A stretch of 64,000 bases of DNA, taken from Methylobacterium tardum (GTDB lineage: Bacteria; Pseudomonadota; Alphaproteobacteria; Rhizobiales; Beijerinckiaceae). The notes beneath the pieces are model-generated. The model searched no databases. It saw only the letters and a program-made list of their open reading frames with translations, and was not told the origin of the DNA. Made by a program: the position numbers and the translations under genes. Below are positions 18,908 to 28,246 of the stretch, piece after piece (the stretch's first letter is position 1; the number at the start of each line of letters is the position of its first letter). The stretch is taken from assembly GCF_023546765.1 (NCBI RefSeq), contig NZ_CP097484.1, positions 561,501 through 625,500 of the forward strand, in the 5' to 3' direction.

Positions 18908-20716
18908 ATGGCCGCTCCACCGCTTCTCACTCTTCAGGACGTCGCGCTCACCTTCGGCGGTACGCCGCTGATCAGCCGCGCCGAGCTCACCATCGCCCCT
19001 GGCGAGCGGACCTGCCTCGTCGGGCGGAACGGGTCCGGCAAGTCGACGCTGATGAAGATCGCCGCGGGCATCGCGGAGCCCGACAAGGGCCGCCGCTTCG
19101 TCCAGCCCGGCACGACGATCCGGTACCTCGCGCAGGAGCCGGACTTCTCGGGCTTCGCGACCACGCTCGAATTCGCCGAGGCCGGGCTGCCGCCGGGCGA
19201 ATCCACCCACCGCGCCCGCTACCTGCTGGAGAGCCTCGGGCTCACCGGCGCGGAGGATCCGACGAAGCTGTCCGGCGGCGAGGGCCGGCGCACCGCGCTG
19301 GCCCAGGCGCTCGCGCCCGAGCCCGACGTGCTGCTCCTCGACGAGCCCACCAACCACCTCGATCTGCCGGCGATCGAGTGGCTCGAATCGGAGCTGAAGG
19401 GCACCCGCGCGGCCCTGGTCCTGATCAGCCATGACCGCCGCTTCCTGTCGGCCCTGTCGCGGGCCACGATCTGGCTCGACCGCGGCGAGACCCGGCGGAT
19501 CGACCAGGGCTTCTCCGGCTTCGAGGCATGGCGCGACGCGTTCTTCGAGGAGGAGGAGCGCGACCAGCACAAGCTCGACCGCAAGATCGCCGCCGAGGAG
19601 CACTGGCTGCGCTACGGCGTCACCGCCCGGCGAAAGCGCAACGTCCGCCGGCTCGGCAACCTGCACGAGCTGCGCAAGAACCGCCGCGAGGTCCGCCGTC
19701 CGGTGGGCAGCGTCAGCATGCAGGCCTCCGACGCGGAATCCTCCGGGAGCCTCGTGGTCGAGGCCCGCGACATCGCGAAAGCCTACGGCGACCGGCCGAT
19801 CGCCGACGGCCTGTCCCTGCGGGTGATGCGCGGCGACCGGCTGGGCATCGTCGGCGCCAACGGCGCCGGCAAGAGCACGCTGATCAACCTGCTGATGGGC
19901 CGGCTCGCGCCCGATTCGGGGCAGATCGTCCTCGGCACCAACCTCCTTCCGGTGGTCCTCGATCAGGCCCGGGCCGTGCTGGAGCCGGGCATGACCGTCA
20001 CCGACGTGCTGACGGGCGGGCGGGGTGACAGCGTCACGGTCAACGGTCAGAGCCGGCACGTGATCGGCTACCTCAAGGACTTCCTGTTCGCCCCCGAGCA
20101 GGCGCGCACGCCGGTCTCGGTCCTGTCGGGCGGCGAGCGCAACCGGCTGCTGATCGCCCGTGCCCTGGCCCAGCCCGCCAACCTGCTGGTCCTCGACGAG
20201 CCGACCAACGACCTCGACCTCGAGACTCTCGACCTTCTCCAGGAGATGCTGGGCGACTACCAGGGCACACTGATCCTGGTCAGCCACGACCGCGACTTCC
20301 TCGACCGGGTGGTCGGCAGCGTGCTGGTGTCCGAGGGAGCGGGCCGCTGGGTCGAGTATGCCGGCGGCTACAGCGACATGCTGATCCAGCGCGGGCAGGG
20401 GGTCGAGGCGCGCACGGTCGCCCCGAAGGCCAAGGAGCCCCGGGAAACCAAGGCGCGCACCGGGACGGCTGCCGCGCCGGCCGGCAAGCCCAAGCTCGGC
20501 TTCAACGAGCAGCACGAGCTGAAGACGCTGCCGGCCCGGATGCAGAAGCTGGAGGCGGCGATCGGCCAGCTCAAGACGATCCTGGCCGATCCCGACCTGT
20601 ACGCCCGCGATCCCGCCCGCTTCGACAAGGCTTCGTCCATGCTGGCGCAGGCCGAGACCGAGCTGTCGCAGGCGGAGGACCGCTGGCTGGAGCTGGAGAT
20701 GCTGCAGGCGGGGTGA
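18908..20716 (+). CDS. ABC-F family ATPase (Uup-like)
   Basis: A 602-residue soluble protein with two ABC cassettes and no membrane helices. Cassette 1: Walker A GRNGSGKST, signature LSGGEGRRT, Walker B VLLLDEPTNHLDL. Cassette 2: [31 protein letters not shown]. The charged linker between them (EEERDQHKLDRKIAAEEHWL) and a C-terminal coiled-coil (LPARMQKLEAAIGQLK) point to the Uup/EttA group, which acts on ribosomes or in DNA transactions and not in transport. ATG at MAAPPLLTL fits the family. The end overlaps or abuts the next gene. Confidence 0.93.
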   Translation: MAAPPLLTLQDVALTFGGTPLISRAELTIAPGERTCLVGRNGSGKSTLMKIAAGIAEPDKGRRFVQPGTTIRYLAQEPDFSGFATTLEFAEAGLPPGESTHRARYLLESLGLTGAEDPTKLSGGEGRRTALAQALAPEPDVLLLDEPTNHLDLPAIEWLESELKGTRAALVLISHDRRFLSALSRATIWLDRGETRRIDQGFSGFEAWRDAFFEEEERDQHKLDRKIAAEEHWLRYGVTARRKRNVRRLGNLHELRKNRREVRRPVGSVSMQASDAESSGSLVVEARDIAKAYGDRPIADGLSLRVMRGDRLGIVGANGAGKSTLINLLMGRLAPDSGQIVLGTNLLPVVLDQARAVLEPGMTVTDVLTGGRGDSVTVNGQSRHVIGYLKDFLFAPEQARTPVSVLSGGERNRLLIARALAQPANLLVLDEPTNDLDLETLDLLQEMLGDYQGTLILVSHDRDFLDRVVGSVLVSEGAGRWVEYAGGYSDMLIQRGQGVEARTVAPKAKEPRETKARTGTAAAPAGKPKLGFNEQHELKTLPARMQKLEAAIGQLKTILADPDLYARDPARFDKASSMLAQAETELSQAEDRWLELEMLQAG

Positions 20717-20760
20717 GCGCCGCCGGCAGCCGCGAGACATTCCCTGGGACCGGAGACCGC

Positions 20761-22260
20761 ATGACCGCCTACCAGACCCTCGAACAGCGTTTCGCCCGGC
20801 TCGCGGCCCTCGAAGGCGCCGCCGGGATCCTCGGCTGGGACGCGCAGACGCTGATGCCCGACGGCGCCGCCGAGGCAAGGGGCGACCAGCTCGCGATCCT
20901 GCGCGGGCTGGCGCACGAGATCCTGACGGCGCCCGAAGCGGCCGAGGACTTGGCGGCCGCCGAGCGGGCGAGCGGCCTCGAATCCTGGCCGGCCGCCAAC
21001 CTGCGCGAGATGCGCCGCGCCCAGGCCCACGCCACGGCCGTCCCCCGCGACCTCGTGGAGGCGAGCTCCCGCGCGGTGTCCCGCTCCGAGGTGGTCTGGC
21101 GCGAGGCGCGGCGGGACGCGGACTTTGCCGTGCTCGAGCCGCACCTCGCCGAGGTGCTGCGGCTCCAGCGGGAGATCGGGCAGGCCAAGGGCGCGGCCCT
21201 CGGGCTCGACCCCTACGACGCGCTGCTCGACAGCTACGATCCCGGGATGCGCCGGGCGGTGATCGACCCGCTGTTCGCGGATCTGACCAGCTGGCTGCCG
21301 GCGCTGATCGCCCGCGCCCGGGAGATGCAGGCCGCCCGCCCGGCGCCGCTGCCGCTGACCGGCCCGTTCGACGTGGCGGTCCAGCGGGAGCTCGGCCTCA
21401 AGCTCATGGAGGCGGTGGGCTTCGACTTCACCCGCGGCCGGCTCGACATCAGCCTGCACCCGTTCTGCGGCGGCGCCACCGACGACGTAAGGATCACCAC
21501 CCGCTACGACGCCGCCGATTTCGGCCGCGCCCTGATGGGCGTGCTGCACGAGACCGGGCACGCCCTCTACGAACAGGGCCGGCCGGCAGCCTGGCGGCAC
21601 CAGCCGGTCGGCGCGGCCCGGGGCATGAGCCTGCACGAGAGCCAGTCGCTGATCATCGAGATGCAGGCCTGCCGCAGCCGGGAGTTCTTCACCTTCCTGG
21701 CGCCGCTGCTGCGCGCGGCGTTCGGCCGGTCCGGGCCGGAATGGTCGGCCGAGAACCTGCACGCGCTCAACACCCGGGTCGCGCCGGGCTTCATCCGGGT
21801 CGATGCCGACGAGGCGACCTACCCGGCCCATATCCTGCTGCGCTACCGCCTGGAGACCGCGATGATCGCGGGCGACCTCGCTGTTCGGGACCTGCCGGGC
21901 GCCTTCAACGACGGCCTGCGGGAGCTGCTGGGCCTGACCGTGCCGGACGACCGGGTGGGCTGCCTGCAGGACATCCACTGGCCGAGCGGCGCCTTCGGCT
22001 ACTTCCCGACCTACACGCTCGGCGCCATGGCGGCGGCGCAGCTGTTCCGGGCCGCGCGGTCGGCCGAGCCGGCGCTTCCGGGCTGCCTGGCAGAGGGCGA
22101 TTTCGGGCCCCTGCGCGGTTGGCTGCGGAGCAACGTGCACGAAGTCGGCTCTCTGCTCGGCACCGACGACCTGCTCACCCGCGCCACGGGCGCGCCGCTC
22201 GGCACCGCTTCGTTCCGGGCGCATCTGGAGGCCCGGTATCTCGGGGACGCGCGAGGCTGA
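20761..22260 (+). CDS. Carboxypeptidase M32 (thermostable carboxypeptidase 1 family)
   Basis: A 499-residue zinc carboxypeptidase of family M32. The zinc-binding HETGH and its downstream glutamate region HESQSLIIEMQ are present, with the family motifs DVRITTRYD and the C-terminal HWPSGAFGYFPTYTLGAMAAAQ. It removes most C-terminal residues except proline in the cytoplasm. The ATG preceded by CCGGAGACCGC is chosen; an in-frame GTG overlapping the ABC-F stop (20713) would add 16 residues. A palindromic repeat element lies 36 bp past the stop and may act as its transcription end. Confidence 0.94.
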   Translation: MTAYQTLEQRFARLAALEGAAGILGWDAQTLMPDGAAEARGDQLAILRGLAHEILTAPEAAEDLAAAERASGLESWPAANLREMRRAQAHATAVPRDLVEASSRAVSRSEVVWREARRDADFAVLEPHLAEVLRLQREIGQAKGAALGLDPYDALLDSYDPGMRRAVIDPLFADLTSWLPALIARAREMQAARPAPLPLTGPFDVAVQRELGLKLMEAVGFDFTRGRLDISLHPFCGGATDDVRITTRYDAADFGRALMGVLHETGHALYEQGRPAAWRHQPVGAARGMSLHESQSLIIEMQACRSREFFTFLAPLLRAAFGRSGPEWSAENLHALNTRVAPGFIRVDADEATYPAHILLRYRLETAMIAGDLAVRDLPGAFNDGLRELLGLTVPDDRVGCLQDIHWPSGAFGYFPTYTLGAMAAAQLFRAARSAEPALPGCLAEGDFGPLRGWLRSNVHEVGSLLGTDDLLTRATGAPLGTASFRAHLEARYLGDARG

Positions 22261-22296
22261 CCGGGCTCTCGCAGGCAGGCCATCGCCTGCCGCCAC

Positions 22297-22408
22297 GTCA
22301 TCCCGGGGCCGCGCAGCGGAGCCCGGGATCCAGAGCCGCCGACGGCGCTCGGCTCGCTGACCGTTGCGGATCTGGATTCCGGGCCCTGCTGCGCAGTCCC
22401 GGAATGAC
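22297..22408. repeat. Interspersed palindromic element, copy 2
   Basis: A 112-bp inverted repeat with ends GTCATCCCGGGG... and ...CAGTCCCGGAATGAC, the same architecture as the element at 15767-15894. Shared blocks include CTGGATTCC..GGCCCTGCT.CGCAGTCCCGGAATGAC near the right end. It lies in the gap between the convergent M32 gene and the YhaN-like gene. Confidence 0.8.
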
Positions 22409-22466
22409 GGTCTGGCTACGCGCTCTTAGGCTATGAGTTGGCCGCGGCCGACCGCCCCGCGACCCG

Positions 22467-25400
22467 CTACAGCGCTACGACGTCCACCGCCGCGCCGAGC
22501 CGGTCGCGGGCGATGTCGGCGACGTGGCGGTGATGCGTGAACAGGATCGGCTGAACGCGTTCCCCGATCGCCGCCAGCGCGTCGAGGCCGTGGCCGGTGC
22601 GCACCTCGTCGAAGGTCGAGAACAGGTCGTCGCCGATGAACGGTGCCGGCTCGGCGCGGCCGGCGTAATCCTCCAGATAGGCCAGCCGCAGGGCGAGGTA
22701 GAGCTGGTCGCGCGTGCCCTCGCTCATCCCCTCGATCTGCACCAGCCCGCCGCCCGCCCGCTGCCCGGCGAGCCGCGGCGTGTCGGCCTCGTCGTAGGTC
22801 TGGGCGAGCCCGGAGAAGCCGCCGCCCGTCATGGCGCAGAACAGGGCACCGGCGCGCGCCAGCAGCGGGTCCTGCTGACCGGCGCGGTGGCGGGCGACCG
22901 CCTGCCCGAGCATCAGCCCGGCGAGACGCAGGACCGCCCAGGACCGGGCCGCGGCCTGCAAATCCGCCTCCGCGGCCTTGCGCTCGGCAAGCGCCAACTC
23001 GGCGCCGGTTCCGCCTTCCAGCTCGGCCCGGCGCCGCTCGGCGCGGTCGCGGTCGGCGAAGATGACCTGTCCGCGTTCGGCCTGCTCCTCAGCTTCCAGG
23101 GCGAGCCGGGCCAGCTCGGCCTCGATCGCCTCCGGCGGGAGCGCTTCGAGGCCGCCGCGGAGCTCGGCCTCGGGCAGCCCGTCGGCGGCGCCCGCGAGGC
23201 TGCCGCGCAGGCGCAGGAGCTCGCCGCGCAGGCTCTCCCGGGCGCTCAGGCGGCCGAACAGGGCCTCGATCTCGGGCATCGCCGCCTCGGCCCGGTCCGG
23301 CATCGCGGCGGCGACCGCACGGGTCAGCGCCGCCCGGGCCGCCGTGTGCAGGTCGGCCGCCGCGCGGCTCGCCGCCGCGGCCTCGTCGCGCCGGCGGTCC
23401 AGCTCGGCGCGCCGCGCCTCCCGGGCCTGCGCGGCGACGAGGCGCGCGTGCAGGGTGCGGATCGCGGTCGTCGCCGGCGTGTCGGCGAGGTCCGGCGCCA
23501 GCGCCTCGACCAGGGCGGTCGCGCCGACCCGGAACGCCTCCATGTCGCGCCGGATCCCGGTAGCCCGGCGGTTCAGGGCGGCGCGCTCCGAGAGCCGGTC
23601 GGGCACCGTGCGCCACGCCTCCAGGGCACCCTCCGCCTCCTCGGGCTGGCTCGTGGCGGCGAGGCCCAGCGGCTGCAGGGCCGAGGCCCATTCGGTCTGC
23701 CACGCGGCGCGCCGCGCCGCGGTCTCGGCGCGGGCCGCGTCCAGCCGGCCGCAGGCGGCGCGGGCCGCGCGGAGCAGGCCACCGGTCTGGAGATTCGCCT
23801 CCCAGCGGCTCGCCAGCGTCGCCACCCGAGCCTCCAGCCGTTCGAGGGCCGGGCCGACCTCCAGCTCCGGCGCGGGATCGAGCCCGGAGCGGGCGCAGAG
23901 ATCGGCCAGCGGCGACTGGGCGGCCTCGATCCGGGCTGCCAGCCGCTCCCGCTCGATCCGCTGCTCGGCCAGCCGCTGCTCGGCCTCGATCAGGTTCTCC
24001 GTCTCGGCGAGCCACGCCGCCATCTCGACGGGCGGCCCCGGCTCGATCCCGGCGGGCCGCCACGCCGCGTGCCACGCCGCCTCGCCGGCCGCGATATCGG
24101 CCGTGATGCCGGCCAGGATGTCCTGCGCGGCGGCGACCTCCGCCTCCTCGGCGGCGAGGCGGTCCTGGTCGGCGGCATGGGCTGCGACCCGCGCCGCGTC
24201 GCTGGCGCGCTCGTCGGCGAGCCGGTCCGCTTCGAGGACAGCCCGCTCGTAGGCGGCGATCTCGGCGAGCGCCGCTGTCTTTCCCGCCCCCAGAACGTCC
24301 CGTAGCGGCGCGAACGCCGCGTCGCGGGACGCCCGCGCCCCGTCCAGCCGCTCCCGCGTGGCGATCGGCCGGTCGGCCTCGCGCGCGCGCAGCCTGTCCC
24401 GGGTGGCGGCGGCCTGGCGCAACGCCGTCTCGTGCCGGTCGACGGCGCGCTCCCGCTCGCGATGTCGTCCGTCGAGGAGAGCGCGGAAGCGGGCGATCGC
24501 CTCCGGCGCGGGCAGCGGCATCCGGACGAGGGCGGCGGTGTCCGGGACGGGCGGTGACAGCCGGGCCGCCTGGTTGCGCAGCAGCGCCGTCTCCCGCCGG
24601 ATCGCGCCATCGAGGGTTTCGTGGGCGGCGATCCACTCGTGCAGGCGGGCGAGCGGCTTCAGCGCCTCGCGCAGCGGCGTCGGATCGTGGGTCGCGCCTG
24701 CGGCTTCGATCTCGCCCGCCAGCCGGTCCCGTTCGGCCAGGGCCACGGCGTGGTCGCGGGCGATCTGATCCTCGGCCGCCGACAGGGCCCGATGCGCGCG
24801 GATCAGCCCCTCGATCCGGGCCCGGGCGGCATCGGTCGGCTGAGCCGATTCGAGCGCCGCCAGATCGGCGGCACCGATCCGGGCGCGCAGCCGCTCCAGC
24901 TCCAGCCCGACCTTGTGGGCATCGCCCTCGATCCGGGGCAGGTCCGTCCCGCCCTTCTCGTACTCCTTGGTGCCGCTGAAGGCCGCGAGGATCTCGTCGG
25001 CCCGGAGCGTCAGCCCCGGCTCGACCGGCACGGCCTCGGCCTCCGTCCGGGCCTGGGCCAGAACGGTGTCGGCCCGAACCGCCTCGGCCTCCGCCGTCCG
25101 GCAGCGATCGAGGGCGTCGCCGAGGCGCTCGATCCAGGCCGGATCCGCGTCGACGAGGCCGTCCTCGGCCGTGATGCGCTGCTCCAGCGCGTCGATCTCC
25201 GCGACGATCGGCCGGACGCGCTTGAGCCGCTCCAGGCGGGCGCGCTCGACGGCCATGGCCTTCTGCTCGGCCCGGAGCGCGTCGAGCTGGCCGGCCGCGG
25301 CCGCGATCTCGTCGTTCAGCGCACGCCAGTCGCCCGCACGCAGGCCCTTCTCGCGGATCGCCTTGCGGGCGGTGTCGTGGCGTTCCAGCGCCTGATAGAA

Positions 25401-25943
25401 GGTCCGGTGCTTGGCCTGGCGCGGCGCGAAGATGCCCTCCGCCTCGGTGTCGAGGGCGGATTGCAGGTCCGTGAGGCCGCGCAGGCCGGAGCCCGCCGCG
25501 AACAGGCTCGCGCCGACTTCGCCCTCCACGTCGACCATCTCGCGCCCGCCCGCCCGCAGGCTCTGCGCGTCGAGGCCGAAGGCGCGGCAGAAGGCTGTCC
25601 GCGACAGGCCGCCGAGGAACGGCGCGAGGGCGTCGTCGGGCAGGGGCGCGTCGCCCGCATCGATCAGCGTGCGGCTGTTGCCCTTGCGGCGGCGGAAGCT
25701 CAGCCGGCGGCCGTCGGCGGCGGCGATCTCCGCGCCGAGGCGCAGCTGCGGCATGTCGTGCAGGAAGGCGTAGCGCGTGGATTTCTCGAAGCCGAACAGC
25801 AGGTCGGTGACGGCCGCGAGCGCGGTGCTCTTGCCGGCCTCGTTGGCTCCGAGCACGACATGCAGCCGCGCGTCAGGGCGGAACGCGATCGCGCGGTCCG
25901 TGAAGGCGCCGTAGCGCTCGAGGGCGAGGCGGATCAGACGCAT
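22467..25943 (-). CDS. Large AAA-family/SMC-like ATPase (YhaN-like)
   Basis: A 1158-residue protein with ABC-type ATPase halves at both ends and long coiled-coils between, as in Rad50/SbcC and YhaN. N-terminal Walker A is GANEAGKST (after VVLGANEAG). The C-terminus carries the signature-like SEGTRDQLYLALRLAYLEDY, Walker B PFIGDDLFSTFDEVR and the switch histidine in ILFTHHRH. The middle is Ala/Arg/Glu-rich coiled-coil without an evident zinc hook. The nuclease gene begins 22 bp upstream on the same strand, so the two are surely an SbcCD-like two-gene unit for DNA end processing; the biological role of YhaNO-type pairs is poorly known. Confidence 0.9.
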   Translation of the reverse strand: MRLIRLALERYGAFTDRAIAFRPDARLHVVLGANEAGKSTALAAVTDLLFGFEKSTRYAFLHDMPQLRLGAEIAAADGRRLSFRRRKGNSRTLIDAGDAPLPDDALAPFLGGLSRTAFCRAFGLDAQSLRAGGREMVDVEGEVGASLFAAGSGLRGLTDLQSALDTEAEGIFAPRQAKHRTFYQALERHDTARKAIREKGLRAGDWRALNDEIAAAAGQLDALRAEQKAMAVERARLERLKRVRPIVAEIDALEQRITAEDGLVDADPAWIERLGDALDRCRTAEAEAVRADTVLAQARTEAEAVPVEPGLTLRADEILAAFSGTKEYEKGGTDLPRIEGDAHKVGLELERLRARIGAADLAALESAQPTDAARARIEGLIRAHRALSAAEDQIARDHAVALAERDRLAGEIEAAGATHDPTPLREALKPLARLHEWIAAHETLDGAIRRETALLRNQAARLSPPVPDTAALVRMPLPAPEAIARFRALLDGRHRERERAVDRHETALRQAAATRDRLRAREADRPIATRERLDGARASRDAAFAPLRDVLGAGKTAALAEIAAYERAVLEADRLADERASDAARVAAHAADQDRLAAEEAEVAAAQDILAGITADIAAGEAAWHAAWRPAGIEPGPPVEMAAWLAETENLIEAEQRLAEQRIERERLAARIEAAQSPLADLCARSGLDPAPELEVGPALERLEARVATLASRWEANLQTGGLLRAARAACGRLDAARAETAARRAAWQTEWASALQPLGLAATSQPEEAEGALEAWRTVPDRLSERAALNRRATGIRRDMEAFRVGATALVEALAPDLADTPATTAIRTLHARLVAAQAREARRAELDRRRDEAAAASRAAADLHTAARAALTRAVAAAMPDRAEAAMPEIEALFGRLSARESLRGELLRLRGSLAGAADGLPEAELRGGLEALPPEAIEAELARLALEAEEQAERGQVIFADRDRAERRRAELEGGTGAELALAERKAAEADLQAAARSWAVLRLAGLMLGQAVARHRAGQQDPLLARAGALFCAMTGGGFSGLAQTYDEADTPRLAGQRAGGGLVQIEGMSEGTRDQLYLALRLAYLEDYAGRAEPAPFIGDDLFSTFDEVRTGHGLDALAAIGERVQPILFTHHRHVADIARDRLGAAVDVVAL

Positions 25944-25965
25944 CGGATGTCCCTGGGCGCTCCGC

Positions 25966-27204
25966 TCAGCAGTGCCGGCCGACGAGGCGGCCGAGGATCA
26001 GGGCCTCGGCCTCGGCACAGAGGGCGTCGAACTCATCGTCCAGACCCGCCTCGGCGGCGACCGCGGTCGGCATCCGGCCGCCGATCTCGGCCAGGGCCGC
26101 CTTGGCCCGCGTCCGGAAATCGGGATCGCGGTCGATGTCGGCGAGCAGCGCGGCGGGATCGATCGCGGTGCCGGACGATTCCATCGGCGCGCGGGGCCGG
26201 TGCGTCTCGATCTTCAGGCGCTCCAGCCAGAGATCCTCGTGCAGCCGGTGGGCGGCGGCCTGGATCTCGGCCGTGAGCGACTCCCGGTCCGCCGCCAGCG
26301 CGTCGTGGGCCGGCGTCGTGCCGGTGAGGTGGACGCGCACGAGGACGAGCCGGTTGGCGGCGAGGGCGGCGAACGGCCGGAGCGCCGCCTCCACGGCCTC
26401 GAGCGCCGCGCGGGGATCCGTCGCCGCGGCGAGATCGACCGAGACCTGCTCGAACCGGGCGCGGTCGAGGGCTAGGCGCTGCAGGCCGGTCACGCGGCCG
26501 TCGGCGACATCGACCACCACGGCGCCCTTCTCGCCGCGCTCGCGGATGCTGCGGCCCTGGAGGTTGCCGGGGAACACGATCCAGGGATCCCGGGACAGCT
26601 CCGCGTATTCGTGGATATGGCCGAGCGCCCAGTACTCGTAGCCGCGCGCCGCGAGGTCGGCGACCGAGCACGGAGCGTAGGTCTCGTGGGCCGCGTGGCC
26701 GGTGCAGGAGGTATGAAGGATGCCGAGATTGAACCAGCCCGGCAGGGCGGCCGGGTAGGTCAGGGACAGGTTCTCCTCGACGGCCCGGCCCTGGAAGCTC
26801 CTTCCGTGCAGGGCGACCCGCAGCCCCTCCAGGCGGAACGTCCCGGCGCGGTTGGCGGGGAAGACGTGGACCGAGGGCGGCAGGGTGATCGAGCGGGTGA
26901 TCACGCTCTCGGCGTCGTGGTTGCCGCGCACCAGGATCGTCGGGATGCCGGCGCGGTCGAGCCGGGCCACCTGCCGGGCGAAGAACAGGCCGATCGTGTT
27001 GTCGGCCCAGTCGCCGTCGTAGATGTCGCCGGCCACGACCACGAAGGCGACCGACCGCTCGATCGCCTGGGTGACCAGATCCTCGAAGGCCTGCCGGCCG
27101 GCCGTGGCGAGGCGCCGGGCCAGGTCGGCATCGCGGGCGGCGAGCCCCGACAGGGGGCTGCCGAGATGCAGGTCCGCCGCATGGATGAAGCTGAAGCCCG
27201 TCAT
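25966..27204 (-). CDS. Metallophosphatase-family DNA exonuclease (YhaO/SbcD-like)
   Basis: A 412-residue calcineurin-type phosphoesterase. Metal ligands are visible in IHAADLHLGSPL, VVAGDIYDGDW, VRGNHDAES, LHTSCTGHAAHE and LGHIHEYAEL. The C-terminal ~130 residues are a capping domain (ALDRARFEQVSVDLA...). It is the Mre11/SbcD partner of the following large ATPase. ATG at MTGFSFIHAADLHL is fixed by family N-terminus. The long gap upstream (27205-27436) faces a divergent gene and contains GC-rich palindromes but no additional gene. Confidence 0.92.
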   Translation of the reverse strand: MTGFSFIHAADLHLGSPLSGLAARDADLARRLATAGRQAFEDLVTQAIERSVAFVVVAGDIYDGDWADNTIGLFFARQVARLDRAGIPTILVRGNHDAESVITRSITLPPSVHVFPANRAGTFRLEGLRVALHGRSFQGRAVEENLSLTYPAALPGWFNLGILHTSCTGHAAHETYAPCSVADLAARGYEYWALGHIHEYAELSRDPWIVFPGNLQGRSIRERGEKGAVVVDVADGRVTGLQRLALDRARFEQVSVDLAAATDPRAALEAVEAALRPFAALAANRLVLVRVHLTGTTPAHDALAADRESLTAEIQAAAHRLHEDLWLERLKIETHRPRAPMESSGTAIDPAALLADIDRDPDFRTRAKAALAEIGGRMPTAVAAEAGLDDEFDALCAEAEALILGRLVGRHC

Positions 27205-27436
27205 CGGTATCCCAGGGGATCGTGGCGCGTCCGGAACGGAGGCCGGCCCGTGCAGGCCGGCCGGCATCGCGTGCCGGCTCTTAGGCCGCCGGCAGGGGTG
27301 GCCTCAAGCGGCCTTCGTCGCTGGCCTGTGGGACGCCCCGGATGAGTTCGACCGCATCGGGCCGATTGGCGCATAGGCCGTCGAACGACGGAGCCGCGCG
27401 CGCGTTACAGCGTGGCGGTGGCGGGAGAGCCGCGTG

Positions 27437-28246
27437 ATGAGAGGCAAGTCCGGCCCCATGAACATCGCTGCACGCCCCCCGGCCCGGCCCGGCTTGACCG
27501 CGGCTCCCGATCTGCCGCTCCGGCCGGCGGCCCGCGGACACGCGCCGTTCAAGATCGTGAGCTGGAACCTCCTGCGCCGGACCGGCGCCGCCGTCGACGA
27601 CGTGGCGGCCCTGATCGCCCAGGAGAAGCCCGACCTGCTGCTGATGCAGGAGGCGACCCGCGCCATCGGCTTCCTTCTGGACCGGATCGGCGGCCACTAT
27701 GCCTGGGCACCCCTTCCGGGGCGGATCCACGGGCTCGCCATGTGGAGCCCCGAACCCTGGCCGGCGCCGCCGCGGGTGATCACGCTGCCCTCGGGCGCCC
27801 TGGTGCACCGGGTCTGCCAGATCCTCGACCTCGGCGAGTTCGGCGTGGCCAATGTCCATCTGTCGCATGGGCAGATGCTGAACCGCCGCCAGCTCCGCCG
27901 CATCGTCACCGAGTTGCCGCCGCGCGCCGCCGTGCTCGGCGACTACAACATCGTCGGTCCGGCGCTGATCCCGGGCTTCCGCGACGTCGGTCCCCGCCGG
28001 CCGACCCACGCGATGGTGGACGTTCTGCCGCTGCGGCTCGACCGGTGCCTCGCCCGCGGCCTCATCTGTCACGCGCACGACGTGCTGCCCCGCGGACCGT
28101 CCGATCACCGGCCGATCGTCGTCCATCTCGGGCCGGCGCCGGAGGCGCACGCGCCCGGCCGCTTCAAAGGTATGGCAGCAGCAGTCGCACGCCTGCGTCG
28201 CGCAGACGGATCGGCAGGACGCGGGCGGCGAGGTCCTCCCGGCTGA
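27437..28246 (+). CDS. Endonuclease/exonuclease/phosphatase (EEP) family hydrolase
   Basis: A 269-residue EEP-fold protein. Motifs: KIVSWNLLRR with the metal-site Asn, LLMQEATR with the metal-binding Glu, VHLSHGQMLNRRQL, LGDYNIVG and the catalytic SDHRPIVVHL. The domain ends near residue 240; the rest (GRFKGMAAAVARLRRADG...) is basic and overlaps the end of the convergent cardiolipin synthase gene by 83 bp. Neighbouring phospholipase-D-type genes and EEP proteins are commonly paired, suggesting a phosphodiesterase acting on lipids or nucleic acid. GGGAGAG seven bases before ATG supports the start. Confidence 0.85.
   Translation: MRGKSGPMNIAARPPARPGLTAAPDLPLRPAARGHAPFKIVSWNLLRRTGAAVDDVAALIAQEKPDLLLMQEATRAIGFLLDRIGGHYAWAPLPGRIHGLAMWSPEPWPAPPRVITLPSGALVHRVCQILDLGEFGVANVHLSHGQMLNRRQLRRIVTELPPRAAVLGDYNIVGPALIPGFRDVGPRRPTHAMVDVLPLRLDRCLARGLICHAHDVLPRGPSDHRPIVVHLGPAPEAHAPGRFKGMAAAVARLRRADGSAGRGRRGPPG

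Noticed and set aside
22524..24305. A ~590-codon plus-strand frame opposite the YhaN-like ATPase
   Set aside because: Antisense shadow with Gly/Arg/Ala bias; Walker A and B motifs are on the minus strand.
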